Notes: a model not told the origin generated them from the letters alone. DNA of 61,905 bases from Pseudomonadales bacterium (GCA_022825925.1 JAJDVW010000011.1:1-61905), one strand, 5' to 3'; counted from the stretch's first letter, positions 26,088-35,633 are shown. Translations and numbers: made by a program.

Positions 26088-28484
26088 TCAAGCGCCCGGG
26101 ACGAGCGTGTCGAGCTCCGCGGCGGCGCGGCGCGCGGTGTCGGCCAACGCCGAGCGCAGCGCATCGAAGTCCTCGTGTCCGCAAGCGCGCGCGACAAGCG
26201 ACCTGACCCCCGGGCCCGCCGCGTCGGGATCGAAGCCCCGCTCCCCGACCAGGCGCATGATGCCCTGCAGGTCCCGCCACGTGTCCGCGGCCCGTGCGAG
26301 GGGCTCGGCGCCGGCGCGCCGGAACACGTCCGCGGCGGTCGGGGCGGGATCGTCGATGTCCCCCGCCTCCCGCAACTCCCGCAGCTGCAGAAGTCGCGCC
26401 GTCCTTTCGATGTCGCCCAGTCCGCCCGGCATGCCCGTGAAGGACGACACGTCCGCTTCGGCGGACTCGTCCCGCGGCTGCCGCAACGCCGCGATCCGCG
26501 ATTCGTCGGCGCCGCAGCCCCGCAGGACTTCGCCCCGTGCTGCACCGAACCTGCGGCCGATGTCCGGGTCGCCGCACTCGAAGACGCAGCGCGCCCGGGC
26601 GAGGGGTGGAATCTCGCCGCGCGGGGTCTTCTCCCCATGCTCGGCCAGATCGCCGAGCGCGAGCGCTGCACAGGCTTCGGACTCGCGCGGCAACGGAGAG
26701 AACAACAGGCTGTCCTGCGTGAGGTCGGTCAGGCCTTCGCGGAAGCCCCGAGTCAGGCGTTCGTCTTCGCCCGGCCGCAGGCCGTCGTGCACGAACAGCA
26801 TGTCGACCGCCACGCCCGGACAGACCTCCCTGCTCGCAAGGTCGCCCAAAAAGACCGCTGCGACCCCGCCGGTCCGTAGCGGGCCCGCCCGGTCCACGAA
26901 GTCCGCCACCACGGCCGCCAGCACCGTCGTGACGGATGCCTCGGCGAGGTTGGACAGCGCGACCCGGGCCTCCCCCGGCGAGAGGTTGCCGCGCACGACG
27001 TGCATGCCGACCTGAAACGCCTTGTCGTTCGACCAGTTCCGCACGGTCTCGGCCGTTTCCTTCGCATCGGCCGTCGGCAACTCGGCGATCAGCTCCCGCA
27101 TCTCGGGCACGCCCATTTCGCGCGTCCAGTACAGCCGCGCCAGCCCGCGCCGCGCGATCGCCTCGCTCTGCGGGTCCGGCCCGAAGCCGCTCGGCAGGTC
27201 GAGATCCGTGAACTCCCGGTCCTGGAGCGTATCGAGCAGTTCCGGACTCCGCTCGATCCAGCCGGCGAGCCTCGGCGCCGCGCCGAAGATCTCGACGATC
27301 GCGTCGAATGCCTCCGGCCGCGCCGCCGAAATCGGGCTGTCGTAGGCGCTCCAGTCGTCGACCTCCGGATAGAAACGCTCGCGCCACTGATCCACCAGCG
27401 GATCCATCTTCTCGAACCAGCGCTTCGGCCGCAGCACGAGGTTCATCATGTCCGCGTACGTCCCCGGCAACACGGGCGACTCGTCGGCGTCACGGATCTG
27501 CAGCAACGGAAACTGCCGGGTCGCCATCGCGTGGTGGTCCGCGTGGCGCTGCATGTTGAAGAACATCCAGTTGCTGAACTTCCAGTCCGCGCTCCAGGAG
27601 TGCCGCGGCATCGCCCTCTCCCAGCGACCGTTCGGCAGACGGACCCGGCGCAGACCGTAGTGCTGGAAGTAGTTGCTGATCTTCATGGAGAAGACGCAGC
27701 CGAAGCCGAGGAACGCGAACACCAGCACCGCCCAGATGCCGCTCATCCAGAACACCAGCCCGTACCAGAACGCCACGCACAGCCCGTATCGCCAGAACGG
27801 GTTCGTGTAGTGCCACGCGGGCAACCGGCGCCGCGCCAGGCGCTGGCGCGCCGCCTTCCAGGAGTTGGTGAGATTGCTGACGATTTCCTTGGGAAAGTAG
27901 CTCCAGAAGCTCTCGCCCTTGGGCGCCGAACCCACGTCCGTGGGCGTACCGACGTGGGCATGATGAATGTAGACGTGTTCCGTCGCGTACTGCGGATACG
28001 AGGCCGACGCCAGCAGGAACTCGCCCAGTCGCCTCTCCCAGGTGGAACGCCGATGCACGAGTTCGTGACCGACGACGAAGACGGCCTGCGCCTCCATGGT
28101 CAGGACGATTGCCAGCAGCACGTCTTCCCAGAGCGCGAACGGGTTGGCCACGAGGATCTGCCACATGCCGAAGACGAGCGTCGGCGGCCACAGGAGCGCC
28201 CAGGACCAGACCGGCAGGTTGTGCCAGAACAGGCGGCGCTCCGGCGTGTTCGCCGGGTCCATGTTGCGTCCGTCGGGACCCAGCGCCCGGTCGAGGGGAC
28301 CCGCGACGCTCATGAACAGAAACGGCGGCAGCAGCCACCAGCCACCGTGGATCACGGCGACGAGGATCAACGGGAAGATGCCCAGGGGCAGATAGTGCGG
28401 AAGGGCGTTGACCAGCGAAGGTTCGATGTACCGCGTGACGTCAGGCCCGTCCGACCCAACGGAGGCGGCTGTTTGTTGCGGCAT
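26088..28484 (-). CDS. AlkB-type membrane hydroxylase fused to a GlnE-like nucleotidyltransferase
   Basis: A 798-residue fusion. Residues 30-360 are an alkane-hydroxylase (AlkB/XylM) type di-iron membrane protein with several membrane segments and all His boxes: H140-E-L-V-H144, E169-H170...H174-H175-A-H177, N-Y-F-Q-H275-Y-G-L, and Q-R-H314-A-D-H317-H318. Residues ~385-798 match glutamine-synthetase adenylyltransferase (GlnE): PELLDTL, the GLGKLGG-like VFLGDLASREV, VDMLFVHDG, PPLARARCVFECGD and GGLGDIE. The catalytic D-x-D is A559-V-D561 and the DLRLRP loop is missing, so transferase activity is doubtful. Gene starts 23 bp after the toroid gene. Probable hydroxylation of the peptide or of an attached lipid; substrate unknown. 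Confidence 0.85.
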   Translation of the reverse strand: MPQQTAASVGSDGPDVTRYIEPSLVNALPHYLPLGIFPLILVAVIHGGWWLLPPFLFMSVAGPLDRALGPDGRNMDPANTPERRLFWHNLPVWSWALLWPPTLVFGMWQILVANPFALWEDVLLAIVLTMEAQAVFVVGHELVHRRSTWERRLGEFLLASASYPQYATEHVYIHHAHVGTPTDVGSAPKGESFWSYFPKEIVSNLTNSWKAARQRLARRRLPAWHYTNPFWRYGLCVAFWYGLVFWMSGIWAVLVFAFLGFGCVFSMKISNYFQHYGLRRVRLPNGRWERAMPRHSWSADWKFSNWMFFNMQRHADHHAMATRQFPLLQIRDADESPVLPGTYADMMNLVLRPKRWFEKMDPLVDQWRERFYPEVDDWSAYDSPISAARPEAFDAIVEIFGAAPRLAGWIERSPELLDTLQDREFTDLDLPSGFGPDPQSEAIARRGLARLYWTREMGVPEMRELIAELPTADAKETAETVRNWSNDKAFQVGMHVVRGNLSPGEARVALSNLAEASVTTVLAAVVADFVDRAGPLRTGGVAAVFLGDLASREVCPGVAVDMLFVHDGLRPGEDERLTRGFREGLTDLTQDSLLFSPLPRESEACAALALGDLAEHGEKTPRGEIPPLARARCVFECGDPDIGRRFGAARGEVLRGCGADESRIAALRQPRDESAEADVSSFTGMPGGLGDIERTARLLQLRELREAGDIDDPAPTAADVFRRAGAEPLARAADTWRDLQGIMRLVGERGFDPDAAGPGVRSLVARACGHEDFDALRSALADTARRAAAELDTLVPGA

Positions 28485-28507
28485 GGCGGCTGTACTCTGC
28501 CTGACGG

Positions 28508-29857
28508 CTACTCCCTCGCACGGCGGTCGGCGTTGTCGCCGACCGTTCCCGCGCCCAGTGTCTCGACCAGACGTTCCAGCGCCTCCACGCAGAACGCGGA
28601 CGTCACGGCCTCGGAGCCGTGACCCATCGGTCCCACCGCGCCCCATCGCGCCGACTGGTCACCGAATGCCAGGAGTTCGGGCCAGCTACCGTCCTCGCGT
28701 TGTGCGGCGATGAACCTCTCGACGTGCGGTTTCACGTCTATCCGCTCCAGCCCGCCGATGTTGTAGAGCGCCGACACGGCCTGCGCCGTCTCGAGGATGT
28801 TCCCGAATTCTCCCCGCTCGTCGCGCAAGGCCAGGATGCGGTCCGGGAGCACGTGGCGCAACTCGTTCAGGACAGGCTCCGCACGGTTCATCGCACGCGT
28901 GGTCGCATGGTAGACCGTGACCGTGTGGGGATACCACTTCGACATGCCCTCCGGGCTGCCTTCCATGATGAGCGCCCTCAGCCATCGTTGCGCGTCCCGG
29001 GTCCCCGGCCGGTCGCCAAGGTAGGCGATCACGTTCGCATTGATGACCGGATCGGCTTCGATGCGGAAGGCCGGCACCACGTCGGGTTCGTCTTCCTCGA
29101 GCACCCATGTCATGAAACGACCGTCCTCGTCGCGATTCGCCAGCATGCGCGGCACGTTCCGCTCGAGCATGATCCACGGGTGCGTCCCGACGACCAGCGA
29201 ACAGAGCGTGCTGCTGTCCAGATCCTGGGGCAGGTGGCGGTAGTAGCGCCAGAAGCCGGGATACTCCATCGTGTCGACAAGATACGCCCGGGTACGGGCG
29301 CACAGCTCCCGGGCGAGCGGATCGCTGCAGCTCTCGAGCGCCAGCGCGCACATGGCCGAAACGAAAGCCGGCCTCTCGAAGTGGCGCGGAATGTCCGGGT
29401 CGGCGGTGTTGAACCGAATGCAGTGCCACGCCCCGTTCTCGTCGATCGTGGATTCGAGGAAGGCGAGACCGCGGCGAATGCTCGCCCTGCCCGCCTCCGC
29501 CAGCGCCTCGGGCGCCTCCGGCGCGAAGGAACGCAACCCGTCGGCGGCCGGGTTCCGCGCCGGAGGACGCATCGGCGGCGCGGGGTCGTACATGGTCTTC
29601 TTCAGGAACTCGAGTGAAGCGCCGCCGGTCCGGGCCGCCTCGCGTTCTTCCTCGCTGAACCTGCTCTTCGGCGGGAGCACCACGTGCGTCGCGGCATCGG
29701 TCTCCTCGTGCACGTGGATCTCGTAGCCGTCGGCCGGCGCCCGGCCGAGTTCCTGCTCCATGGCGGCCTTCGGGTCCGCAAGCAGGCGCGCGCGAAACGC
29801 GGCGTCCCTCCGCGCTCTCGCGAGGAGCCGTTGGGTCGCGTCGAGGGGTTCCTGCAT
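28508..29857 (-). CDS. NHLP leader fused to terpene-cyclase-like alpha/alpha-toroid protein
   Basis: A 449-residue protein whose residues 1-79 are an NHLP leader parallel to the precursor's (DAAFRARLLADPKAAMEQEL against DADFRQQLLADPKNAISQEL; EIHVHEE against TIHVHES), ending in a Gly-Gly (78-79) of the kind cut by C39 peptidases. The remaining ~350 residues are a helical toroid of the squalene-cyclase/prenyltransferase type: repeated LNTADPDIPRHFERP-like and QAVSALYNIGG helices, a DLDSST (212-217) like the DxDDT motif, and QREDGSWPE. ATG 29857 replaces an upstream extension that overlaps the transporter gene. The leader may recruit the protein to the maturation machinery or mark it for export; both are inference. 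Confidence 0.8.
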   Translation of the reverse strand: MQEPLDATQRLLARARRDAAFRARLLADPKAAMEQELGRAPADGYEIHVHEETDAATHVVLPPKSRFSEEEREAARTGGASLEFLKKTMYDPAPPMRPPARNPAADGLRSFAPEAPEALAEAGRASIRRGLAFLESTIDENGAWHCIRFNTADPDIPRHFERPAFVSAMCALALESCSDPLARELCARTRAYLVDTMEYPGFWRYYRHLPQDLDSSTLCSLVVGTHPWIMLERNVPRMLANRDEDGRFMTWVLEEDEPDVVPAFRIEADPVINANVIAYLGDRPGTRDAQRWLRALIMEGSPEGMSKWYPHTVTVYHATTRAMNRAEPVLNELRHVLPDRILALRDERGEFGNILETAQAVSALYNIGGLERIDVKPHVERFIAAQREDGSWPELLAFGDQSARWGAVGPMGHGSEAVTSAFCVEALERLVETLGAGTVGDNADRRARE

Positions 29858-29870
29858 CTGCCCGCCCGAC

Positions 29871-32822
29871 TCAGGCGACCTGCCTTCTGACCAGTTCCCG
29901 GAACACCCCCTCGACCTCCATGAGTTCCGCGAAAGAGCCGTCCTGTACGACCTTTCCGGCCTGCATGACATAGATCCGGTCGGCCTGTTCCAGCGTGGAC
30001 AGGCGATGGGCGATCACGATCCGGGTCGACGTCAGGAGCGCCAGGTTCCGCATGACCTCGGCCTGGCTCTCGTTGTCGAGCCAGTTGGTGGCCTCGTCGA
30101 GCAGCATGATCCGCGGGCCGCCGATCAGCGACCGGGCGATCGTGACGCGTTGACTCTCGCCGCCGGACAGGACCGCGCCGCTGCCGCCGACCATCGTCAT
30201 CATCCCCATGGGCATGGCCTTGATCTCGCGCTCCATGCCGGCGGCGCGGGCCGTCTCCCACACTTCCTCCGTGGTCGTTCCCTCGTGGTGGGCCACGATG
30301 TTGTCCCAGATGTCCTGGGGATGGAGCCGCACCGACTGCGGAACCGTGCCGATTCTCCGCCGCACCTGCTTCAGGTTCAGGTGTTTCAGGTCGCGTCCGT
30401 CGTAGTACACGGCCCCGGCGGACGGGCGGTCGATCCCGAGCGCGAGCCGGAACAGGGTGCTCTTGCCGGCGCCGGACTCCCCGGCAACGGCGATGAACTC
30501 GCCGGGACGGGCCCGAATCGTGACATCGTCGAGAATCAGGGGTCCCTCCGGGTCGTAGCGGAAGGAGACGTGGTCGAACAGGACGTCGCCGCCCAGACGC
30601 TCCACCGGCTCTCCCTCGACCTCGGCCTCCGGAACCGCCGCGAGGAGCGGCCGCATCCGGTCGAAGGCCGGCACCATGGCGGCGACGGTGCCGAAGGATT
30701 CGCCAAGCCGGGCGATGGCGGACTGGAAGACGACGAAGACGGTGTAGACGACCAGGAAGTCCCCGACCGGCACGTTCCGTTCGTCCGCGTTCGCCACCAC
30801 GAAGAGCAGCACCGCGCCCGCGAGGAAGGGGAGTGCGTCACCGAATGCCCGCGCATGCCCCTCGAGCGCCCCCAGTTCCAGTTCCGCGCGCTTCTGCTCG
30901 CGATAGTCGCGGGCCCAGATCGCGAACGCCGATCCCTCCGCGTTCTCCACGCGCAGCTTGGCGATGCCGCCCACCACCTGGAACAGGTGGCCGGCGACGC
31001 GGCGCACCGCACCGATCATCCGCCCGTGGGGTGCGATCTGCCACAGCCCGAGGACCCCGGTCACCGCTAGCGCAGCCAGGCTGAAGAAGAGGGAGACGAT
31101 CCCGAGCGTCGCGTCATGGAAGAAGATGACGCCGAAGACCGGCAGCAGGAACACCGCGGACAGCAGGCTGTCGGCGACGACCCCCTGCAAGCCGTCGCGG
31201 AGGTTCTGGAACGTCATCCCGGACATGGCCAGATCGCCGGCCGGCTGGCGGTGCAGGACGCTGGGTGGAAGCCGCATGAGCCGATCCCAGAAGGCCGCTT
31301 CGACGCGCGACGCCGCGCGCCCCTCGAGCCGCATCATCGCCGTGTTCTGGAACAGGTGAAGCAGCGCGCCGAGCAGGCCGAACCCCGCCAGCGTCACGGC
31401 CACGGCATACAGCGCCCCCTCGCCTCCGTCCCCCGCCAGGTGATTCGCGACGAATCCCAGCGCAAGCGCGGGGAGCAGCTTGACCAGGCCGCCGGGAATC
31501 CCCGCGAGCACCAGGCGCGCCACGTCCGCGCCAGATCCACGCATGGCCGTCGCCAGCAGGTTCGCCGGCCGCACGGCCCTGGCCGGCAAGGGCCGGTAGA
31601 ACATCCAGGCTTCGTCCGCCAGCGCCGCGGCCCGGGCCGGCGTCACGCGGACGCTGCGCTTGCTGACCGGGTCGACTTCCCGGTAGCGCCCGAGCGCACC
31701 CGGAAGCAGCGCGACCGGTTGCCCGTCCTCGACGCGGAAGGCCAGCAATGCGTTGCTGTCGCCGCGCCACCATTTGCACCCGGAGTCACTCCCGAGCCGC
31801 ACGAGCCGTGCGCGCACCCCGGACGCATCTAGAACGTCCACGAGACTGACCGGGGGATCGGACGGCCGCGCGCGTGCCGGGACGCGGAAGTCGATCCCCT
31901 GATGGCGCCCGACGATGCCGAGTGCATCCGCCAGCGCCGTATCCTCGACGGCCGTATCCCGGTCGACCGGCAGGTCGTAGATGTTGAAGAGCCGCTGCCG
32001 CGCCGCCTGTTCCGCCGTGCGCCGGCTCGCGGTGCGCTCCCGCTCGAGATTCGCGTCGTCGACCACCGCGAGTCGGCGGTTGAGGCGCTCCAGGCGGAAG
32101 GCGACCGCGTGAAACGAGGCCAGCGCCGGCAACAGCCGGTCTTCCCGCGCCAGCGTTTCCGTGGACAGGCCCGCCACGGTCGCCTCGTCGAACAGGGTGA
32201 GCCAACTCGTCCGCGTCAGCGGGATCAGCGCCTCACGCGGACCGCTCGCCTCGGCGAGTTCGGCCTGGTCGACCAGGTCCATGAACAGGCTCGCACCACG
32301 CGACGGTTCCGATACCCACACCACGCCCCGCCGTGCCGACAGCGTGCACGGCGTCAGCGCCTGGGTCACACCGGGTTCGGCGAGGGCGGTCGGACGCGGG
32401 AAGCGGCTCACGAAGCGGGCGAGCGTATCCGTGATGGCCGTCAGCCAGGTGTCGGTCTGCTCCGCGAGCTCCGCCGGATGCACCTCCGACAGGCTGGACG
32501 CCGGCAGGCGTTTGAGCACGGTCCCGGGCAGCCCCTTGGCGACCAGCCCGAGCGTGGTGTCCTGGCCGTCCGCCTCTCGTTCCTCCGGCGCGACACCGGG
32601 CAACAGCCGGCCCGACTCGCTGCGGAGCAGGTGCTGCGGCGCGGCCTGCTGCACGCCCTCCCTGCGCTCGAACAGGAACAGGTCAACGGCGCCCCGGTCG
32701 ATGAACCAGACGCTGTCCGGCTCGTCGAGTTCCACCGGCAGGTTGCCGGCGCACGGTACGGAGATGCCGGAACGACCGGCCAGCTCCGCCAACGACGCGT
32801 ACTGCCGCTCCGTGTCCTGCAT
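29871..32822 (-). CDS. NHLP-type bacteriocin export ABC transporter without peptidase domain
   Basis: A 983-residue half-transporter. The long N-terminal region (1-~420) is the extra domain typical of the second NHLP-export ABC protein, beginning MQDTERQYASLAELAG and ending near DEAWMFYRPLP. A six-helix membrane domain (about 430-720) follows, then the nucleotide-binding domain: Walker A GESGAGKS, signature LSGGESQR, Walker B RIMLLDEAT, and AHRLST. Its ATG at 32822 overlaps the stop of the peptidase-containing partner in TGATG. The two probably form a heterodimer that exports the matured peptide. Confidence 0.85.
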   Translation of the reverse strand: MQDTERQYASLAELAGRSGISVPCAGNLPVELDEPDSVWFIDRGAVDLFLFERREGVQQAAPQHLLRSESGRLLPGVAPEEREADGQDTTLGLVAKGLPGTVLKRLPASSLSEVHPAELAEQTDTWLTAITDTLARFVSRFPRPTALAEPGVTQALTPCTLSARRGVVWVSEPSRGASLFMDLVDQAELAEASGPREALIPLTRTSWLTLFDEATVAGLSTETLAREDRLLPALASFHAVAFRLERLNRRLAVVDDANLERERTASRRTAEQAARQRLFNIYDLPVDRDTAVEDTALADALGIVGRHQGIDFRVPARARPSDPPVSLVDVLDASGVRARLVRLGSDSGCKWWRGDSNALLAFRVEDGQPVALLPGALGRYREVDPVSKRSVRVTPARAAALADEAWMFYRPLPARAVRPANLLATAMRGSGADVARLVLAGIPGGLVKLLPALALGFVANHLAGDGGEGALYAVAVTLAGFGLLGALLHLFQNTAMMRLEGRAASRVEAAFWDRLMRLPPSVLHRQPAGDLAMSGMTFQNLRDGLQGVVADSLLSAVFLLPVFGVIFFHDATLGIVSLFFSLAALAVTGVLGLWQIAPHGRMIGAVRRVAGHLFQVVGGIAKLRVENAEGSAFAIWARDYREQKRAELELGALEGHARAFGDALPFLAGAVLLFVVANADERNVPVGDFLVVYTVFVVFQSAIARLGESFGTVAAMVPAFDRMRPLLAAVPEAEVEGEPVERLGGDVLFDHVSFRYDPEGPLILDDVTIRARPGEFIAVAGESGAGKSTLFRLALGIDRPSAGAVYYDGRDLKHLNLKQVRRRIGTVPQSVRLHPQDIWDNIVAHHEGTTTEEVWETARAAGMEREIKAMPMGMMTMVGGSGAVLSGGESQRVTIARSLIGGPRIMLLDEATNWLDNESQAEVMRNLALLTSTRIVIAHRLSTLEQADRIYVMQAGKVVQDGSFAELMEVEGVFRELVRRQVA

Positions 32823-35035
32823 CAGCCCGACTTGACCAGCTTGTAGTAGGCGCCTTCCTCGTCCGCAATCAACGCGTCGTGCGTGCCGCGCTGCACTTCG
32901 ACACCCTTGTCGAGCACGATGATCTCGTCGCAATCGCGCACGGTGCTCAGCCGGTGCGCCACGATCAGGCAGGTGACGCCCCGACGCCGCAGGGCATCGT
33001 CGACGTGTTCCTCCGTCGCCGCGTCGAGCGCGCTGGTGGCCTCGTCCAGGACCAGCACGGTCGGATGCCCGACCAGCGCACGCGCGATCTCGAGCCGCTG
33101 GCGCTGGCCGCCGCTGAAGTTCGCCCCGCCTTCCTCCACGAGCGTCCCATACCCCTGCGGCCGCAGGAGGATCTCGTCGTGGACGCAGGCGTCCCGCGTC
33201 GCGGCAACGATCACCTCGTCCGGCACGGCCGGGTTCCACAAGGTGATGTTGTCCCGCAGGGACGCGGAAAAGAGCACGACGTCCTGATCCACCATGGACA
33301 CGGACCGCCGCAGCACCTCTTCGGGAATCTCGTCGCGGGGGTGTCCGTCGAACAGGATCTCGCCGGACCAGGGCTGATAGATGCCGGCGACGAGGCGCGC
33401 CAGGGTCGACTTCCCGGACCCGCTCGGACCGACCACCGCCACCCGCTGCCCGGGCCCGATGACGAGGTTGAAGTCCTCGATCAGCGGCGGCCGGCTCCTG
33501 TTGAAGCCGAAGGTCACGTTGCGCAGTTCGAGCCGACCGGCAAGCTGGAGCCGGCCGTTGAACGTGGGAATGGTCTCGGAGTCCGGACCGCGGCGGCTGA
33601 AGACCGGGTCTTCCGCGGTACTGGAGATGTCCTCCAGCCGTTGCAGATCGGTTTCCAGCGCCTGGCGCCGGTCGGCGAACTCCAGGAACCGCCCGACCGG
33701 CGCCAGGGACATCTCGGCCAGGACGTAGAGTCCGACGAGCGTTCCGAGGGTCATCTCCCCGGCCATGACCAGGCTTCCTCCCACGCCCAGGATCGCCGCC
33801 GCGCGAATGGCGGCGATCATGCCCGGCAGCGCGGTGTTGACGGCGCCCAGCTCCACATGAAGCTGGCGCGCCTGCAACTCGCGCGCCTGCTGGCCGCTCC
33901 AGCGCGAGAAATACCGGTCGTCCGATCCCGTCATGCGCAGGTTCTCCGCATGACTCAGCATCTGCATGCCGACGCCGATCAGCAACCCCTGTTCCCGACG
34001 CATCGCCTGGCTTCGCACGGTCCGGAGCGCGTCTACGGAGCGCGCCAGGACACCGTGCAGGACGGCCAGCAACACCACGATCGCCGCGAGCACGATGTCG
34101 TAGACCAGCATCGCGAGGAGCAGCACCGCGCTCATCGCCATGTCTACGACGAGCACGACGAACTGGTCCGTCAGGTTCTTCGCGACCCGGTCGATCGACG
34201 AGACGCGATCCGTCAGGTCGCCCACCAGCCGGTGGTGGAAGAACTCCACCGGCAGACGCAGCAGCCGCGTCAGCCCTTCGTTGTAGCCCTGCACCGAGAT
34301 CCGGATCGCGAGGCGCCGCAGGAACCGGTGCTTGAGCAGCGACAGGACGTACACCAGCGCGCCACCCCCCGCCAGGGCGGCGACCAGTCCGCCCCAGGGG
34401 CCGTGGTTCGCCAGCACCTCGTCGACGAAGACGCGCAGCGATGCGGGCACGACGAGCGCCAGCAACGTCAGCATCAGCGCGCAGGCGGCCACGCCGGCAA
34501 GCACGCTCCATGACCCGGCGAGCAACGTGTCCAGTTGCCGGACCAGACCGGGACGCTCGCCGCCGCGCGTGAATTCCGCGCCCGGCTCGAATCGCAGCGC
34601 GATGCCGCTGTAGCCCTTGTGGAACTCCTCGGCGGAGACCCGACGTCGCCCGGTGGCCGGGTCGTTGAGGTGGAAGCTGCGCTCGTCGATGCCTTCCAGG
34701 ACGAGGAAGTGGCTGAACTGCCAGAACACGATCAGGGGCAGCGGCAGCGCCTTCAGTTGCTCCGCGCGCACGCTGAGCCCCTTGCATTCGAGACCGTAGC
34801 GCCTCGCACCCCGCAGGATGCTGGCGGCGCTGCTGCCGTCGCGGCTCACCTCGCATCTCTCGCGCAGCTCGGTGAGCGGCACCCGGCGCCCGAAATGGCC
34901 GAGCACGATCCCGAGGCAGGCGGCGCCGCATTCCGTTGCGTGCATCTGGAGCACGATGGGCGTGGTGACCCGTCGTTTCGGCGCCGCCCCCCCGCCGGCC
35001 TGTCTGTCGGCCCGTCCGTCGACCCGAGAGGGCAT
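32822..35035 (-). CDS. C39-peptidase NHLP-type ABC exporter
   Basis: A 737-residue peptidase-containing ABC transporter. Residues 25-150 are a C39 domain: catalytic Cys36 in QMHATECGAACL, His in FSHFLVLEG, Asp in NDPATG. The membrane domain spans about 170-450. The nucleotide-binding domain has GPSGSGKST, FSGGQRQR and VLVLDEATSALD. C39 domains cut leaders after Gly-Gly or Gly-Ala type sites during export. The ATG at 35035 lies 2 bp after the stop of the HlyD-like gene. It is the expected processing and export protein for the NHLP precursor. Confidence 0.9.
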   Translation of the reverse strand: MPSRVDGRADRQAGGGAAPKRRVTTPIVLQMHATECGAACLGIVLGHFGRRVPLTELRERCEVSRDGSSAASILRGARRYGLECKGLSVRAEQLKALPLPLIVFWQFSHFLVLEGIDERSFHLNDPATGRRRVSAEEFHKGYSGIALRFEPGAEFTRGGERPGLVRQLDTLLAGSWSVLAGVAACALMLTLLALVVPASLRVFVDEVLANHGPWGGLVAALAGGGALVYVLSLLKHRFLRRLAIRISVQGYNEGLTRLLRLPVEFFHHRLVGDLTDRVSSIDRVAKNLTDQFVVLVVDMAMSAVLLLAMLVYDIVLAAIVVLLAVLHGVLARSVDALRTVRSQAMRREQGLLIGVGMQMLSHAENLRMTGSDDRYFSRWSGQQARELQARQLHVELGAVNTALPGMIAAIRAAAILGVGGSLVMAGEMTLGTLVGLYVLAEMSLAPVGRFLEFADRRQALETDLQRLEDISSTAEDPVFSRRGPDSETIPTFNGRLQLAGRLELRNVTFGFNRSRPPLIEDFNLVIGPGQRVAVVGPSGSGKSTLARLVAGIYQPWSGEILFDGHPRDEIPEEVLRRSVSMVDQDVVLFSASLRDNITLWNPAVPDEVIVAATRDACVHDEILLRPQGYGTLVEEGGANFSGGQRQRLEIARALVGHPTVLVLDEATSALDAATEEHVDDALRRRGVTCLIVAHRLSTVRDCDEIIVLDKGVEVQRGTHDALIADEEGAYYKLVKSG

Positions 35036-35037
35036 CC

Positions 35038-35586
35038 TCAGGGTCGCCTCGCGCCGAAGAGCGCGACCGGAGACTGCCGCTCGAGTTCGAGGACGACGCG
35101 GCACTCCCGCCCCGCGAGGGGTGCCAGGTCGAGGCTTCCGTCGAGCGTGATGTCGAGCCGGTACCCGGACACCGGCGCGACGGACTCGAACGCCCCTGGC
35201 GCACCGGACGGCGGCACCGCGGAGATTCCCGCGACCGTTCCTTCAAGCACGGCGGTCTGCGCATCCGCCCCGACCACCTCGATCGCCGCCGGCATGCCCG
35301 CCCTGACCTGCGGCACGATGTCCGGCGGGGCCCAGATCAGCGTCCGGGCCGGAGGACCGGCCTCGCCCGAAGCGCCGGGCCCCACCAGCACGCCGTCCAC
35401 GGCGAGGGTGCGCGCCACGTTGCCGAAGACGAGCCACGCCGCGAGGACAAGCAGCAGCAGCGCGATCGCGCCGACCAGCAGGCGCTCCCGCGGGGTGGAG
35501 ACCGTCAGCAGCCGGTCCAGTTGCTCACGCTCTGCCTTTGCCTGGGCCACGGTGTCGTGAAACGAGTCAAACGGATTGTTGAACAC
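35038..35586 (-). CDS. Short HlyD-like (NHLP-system) secretion accessory protein
   Basis: A 182-residue protein starting with GTG at 35586. One membrane helix lies at about residues 36-56 (LLVGAIALLLLVLAAWLVFG). The periplasmic part resembles the C-terminal beta-barrel of membrane-fusion proteins (VRAGMPAAIEVVGADAQ ... GYRLDITLDG). It is much shorter than usual HlyD proteins (~350-450) and has no room for the long coiled-coil hairpin, so it may be a reduced adaptor. It precedes both exporter genes by a 2-bp gap. Confidence 0.7.
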   Translation of the reverse strand: MFNNPFDSFHDTVAQAKAEREQLDRLLTVSTPRERLLVGAIALLLLVLAAWLVFGNVARTLAVDGVLVGPGASGEAGPPARTLIWAPPDIVPQVRAGMPAAIEVVGADAQTAVLEGTVAGISAVPPSGAPGAFESVAPVSGYRLDITLDGSLDLAPLAGRECRVVLELERQSPVALFGARRP

Positions 35587-35633
35587 GGTGGTGAGGGACT
35601 ACTCCAGGGGTCTGGTGGATCTGTTGGAAACGC

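Noticed and set aside
22952..26206. A 1084-codon open frame on the plus strand across the YcaO gene
   Set aside because: Arg/His/Pro-rich composition typical of a high-GC antisense shadow; the minus strand carries the zinc Cys pairs and YcaO motifs in one frame.
29871..35264. One giant 1797-residue transporter
   Set aside because: The upstream 814 codons are out of frame with the C39 transporter gene; the ATG at 32822 overlapping its stop marks the real start.
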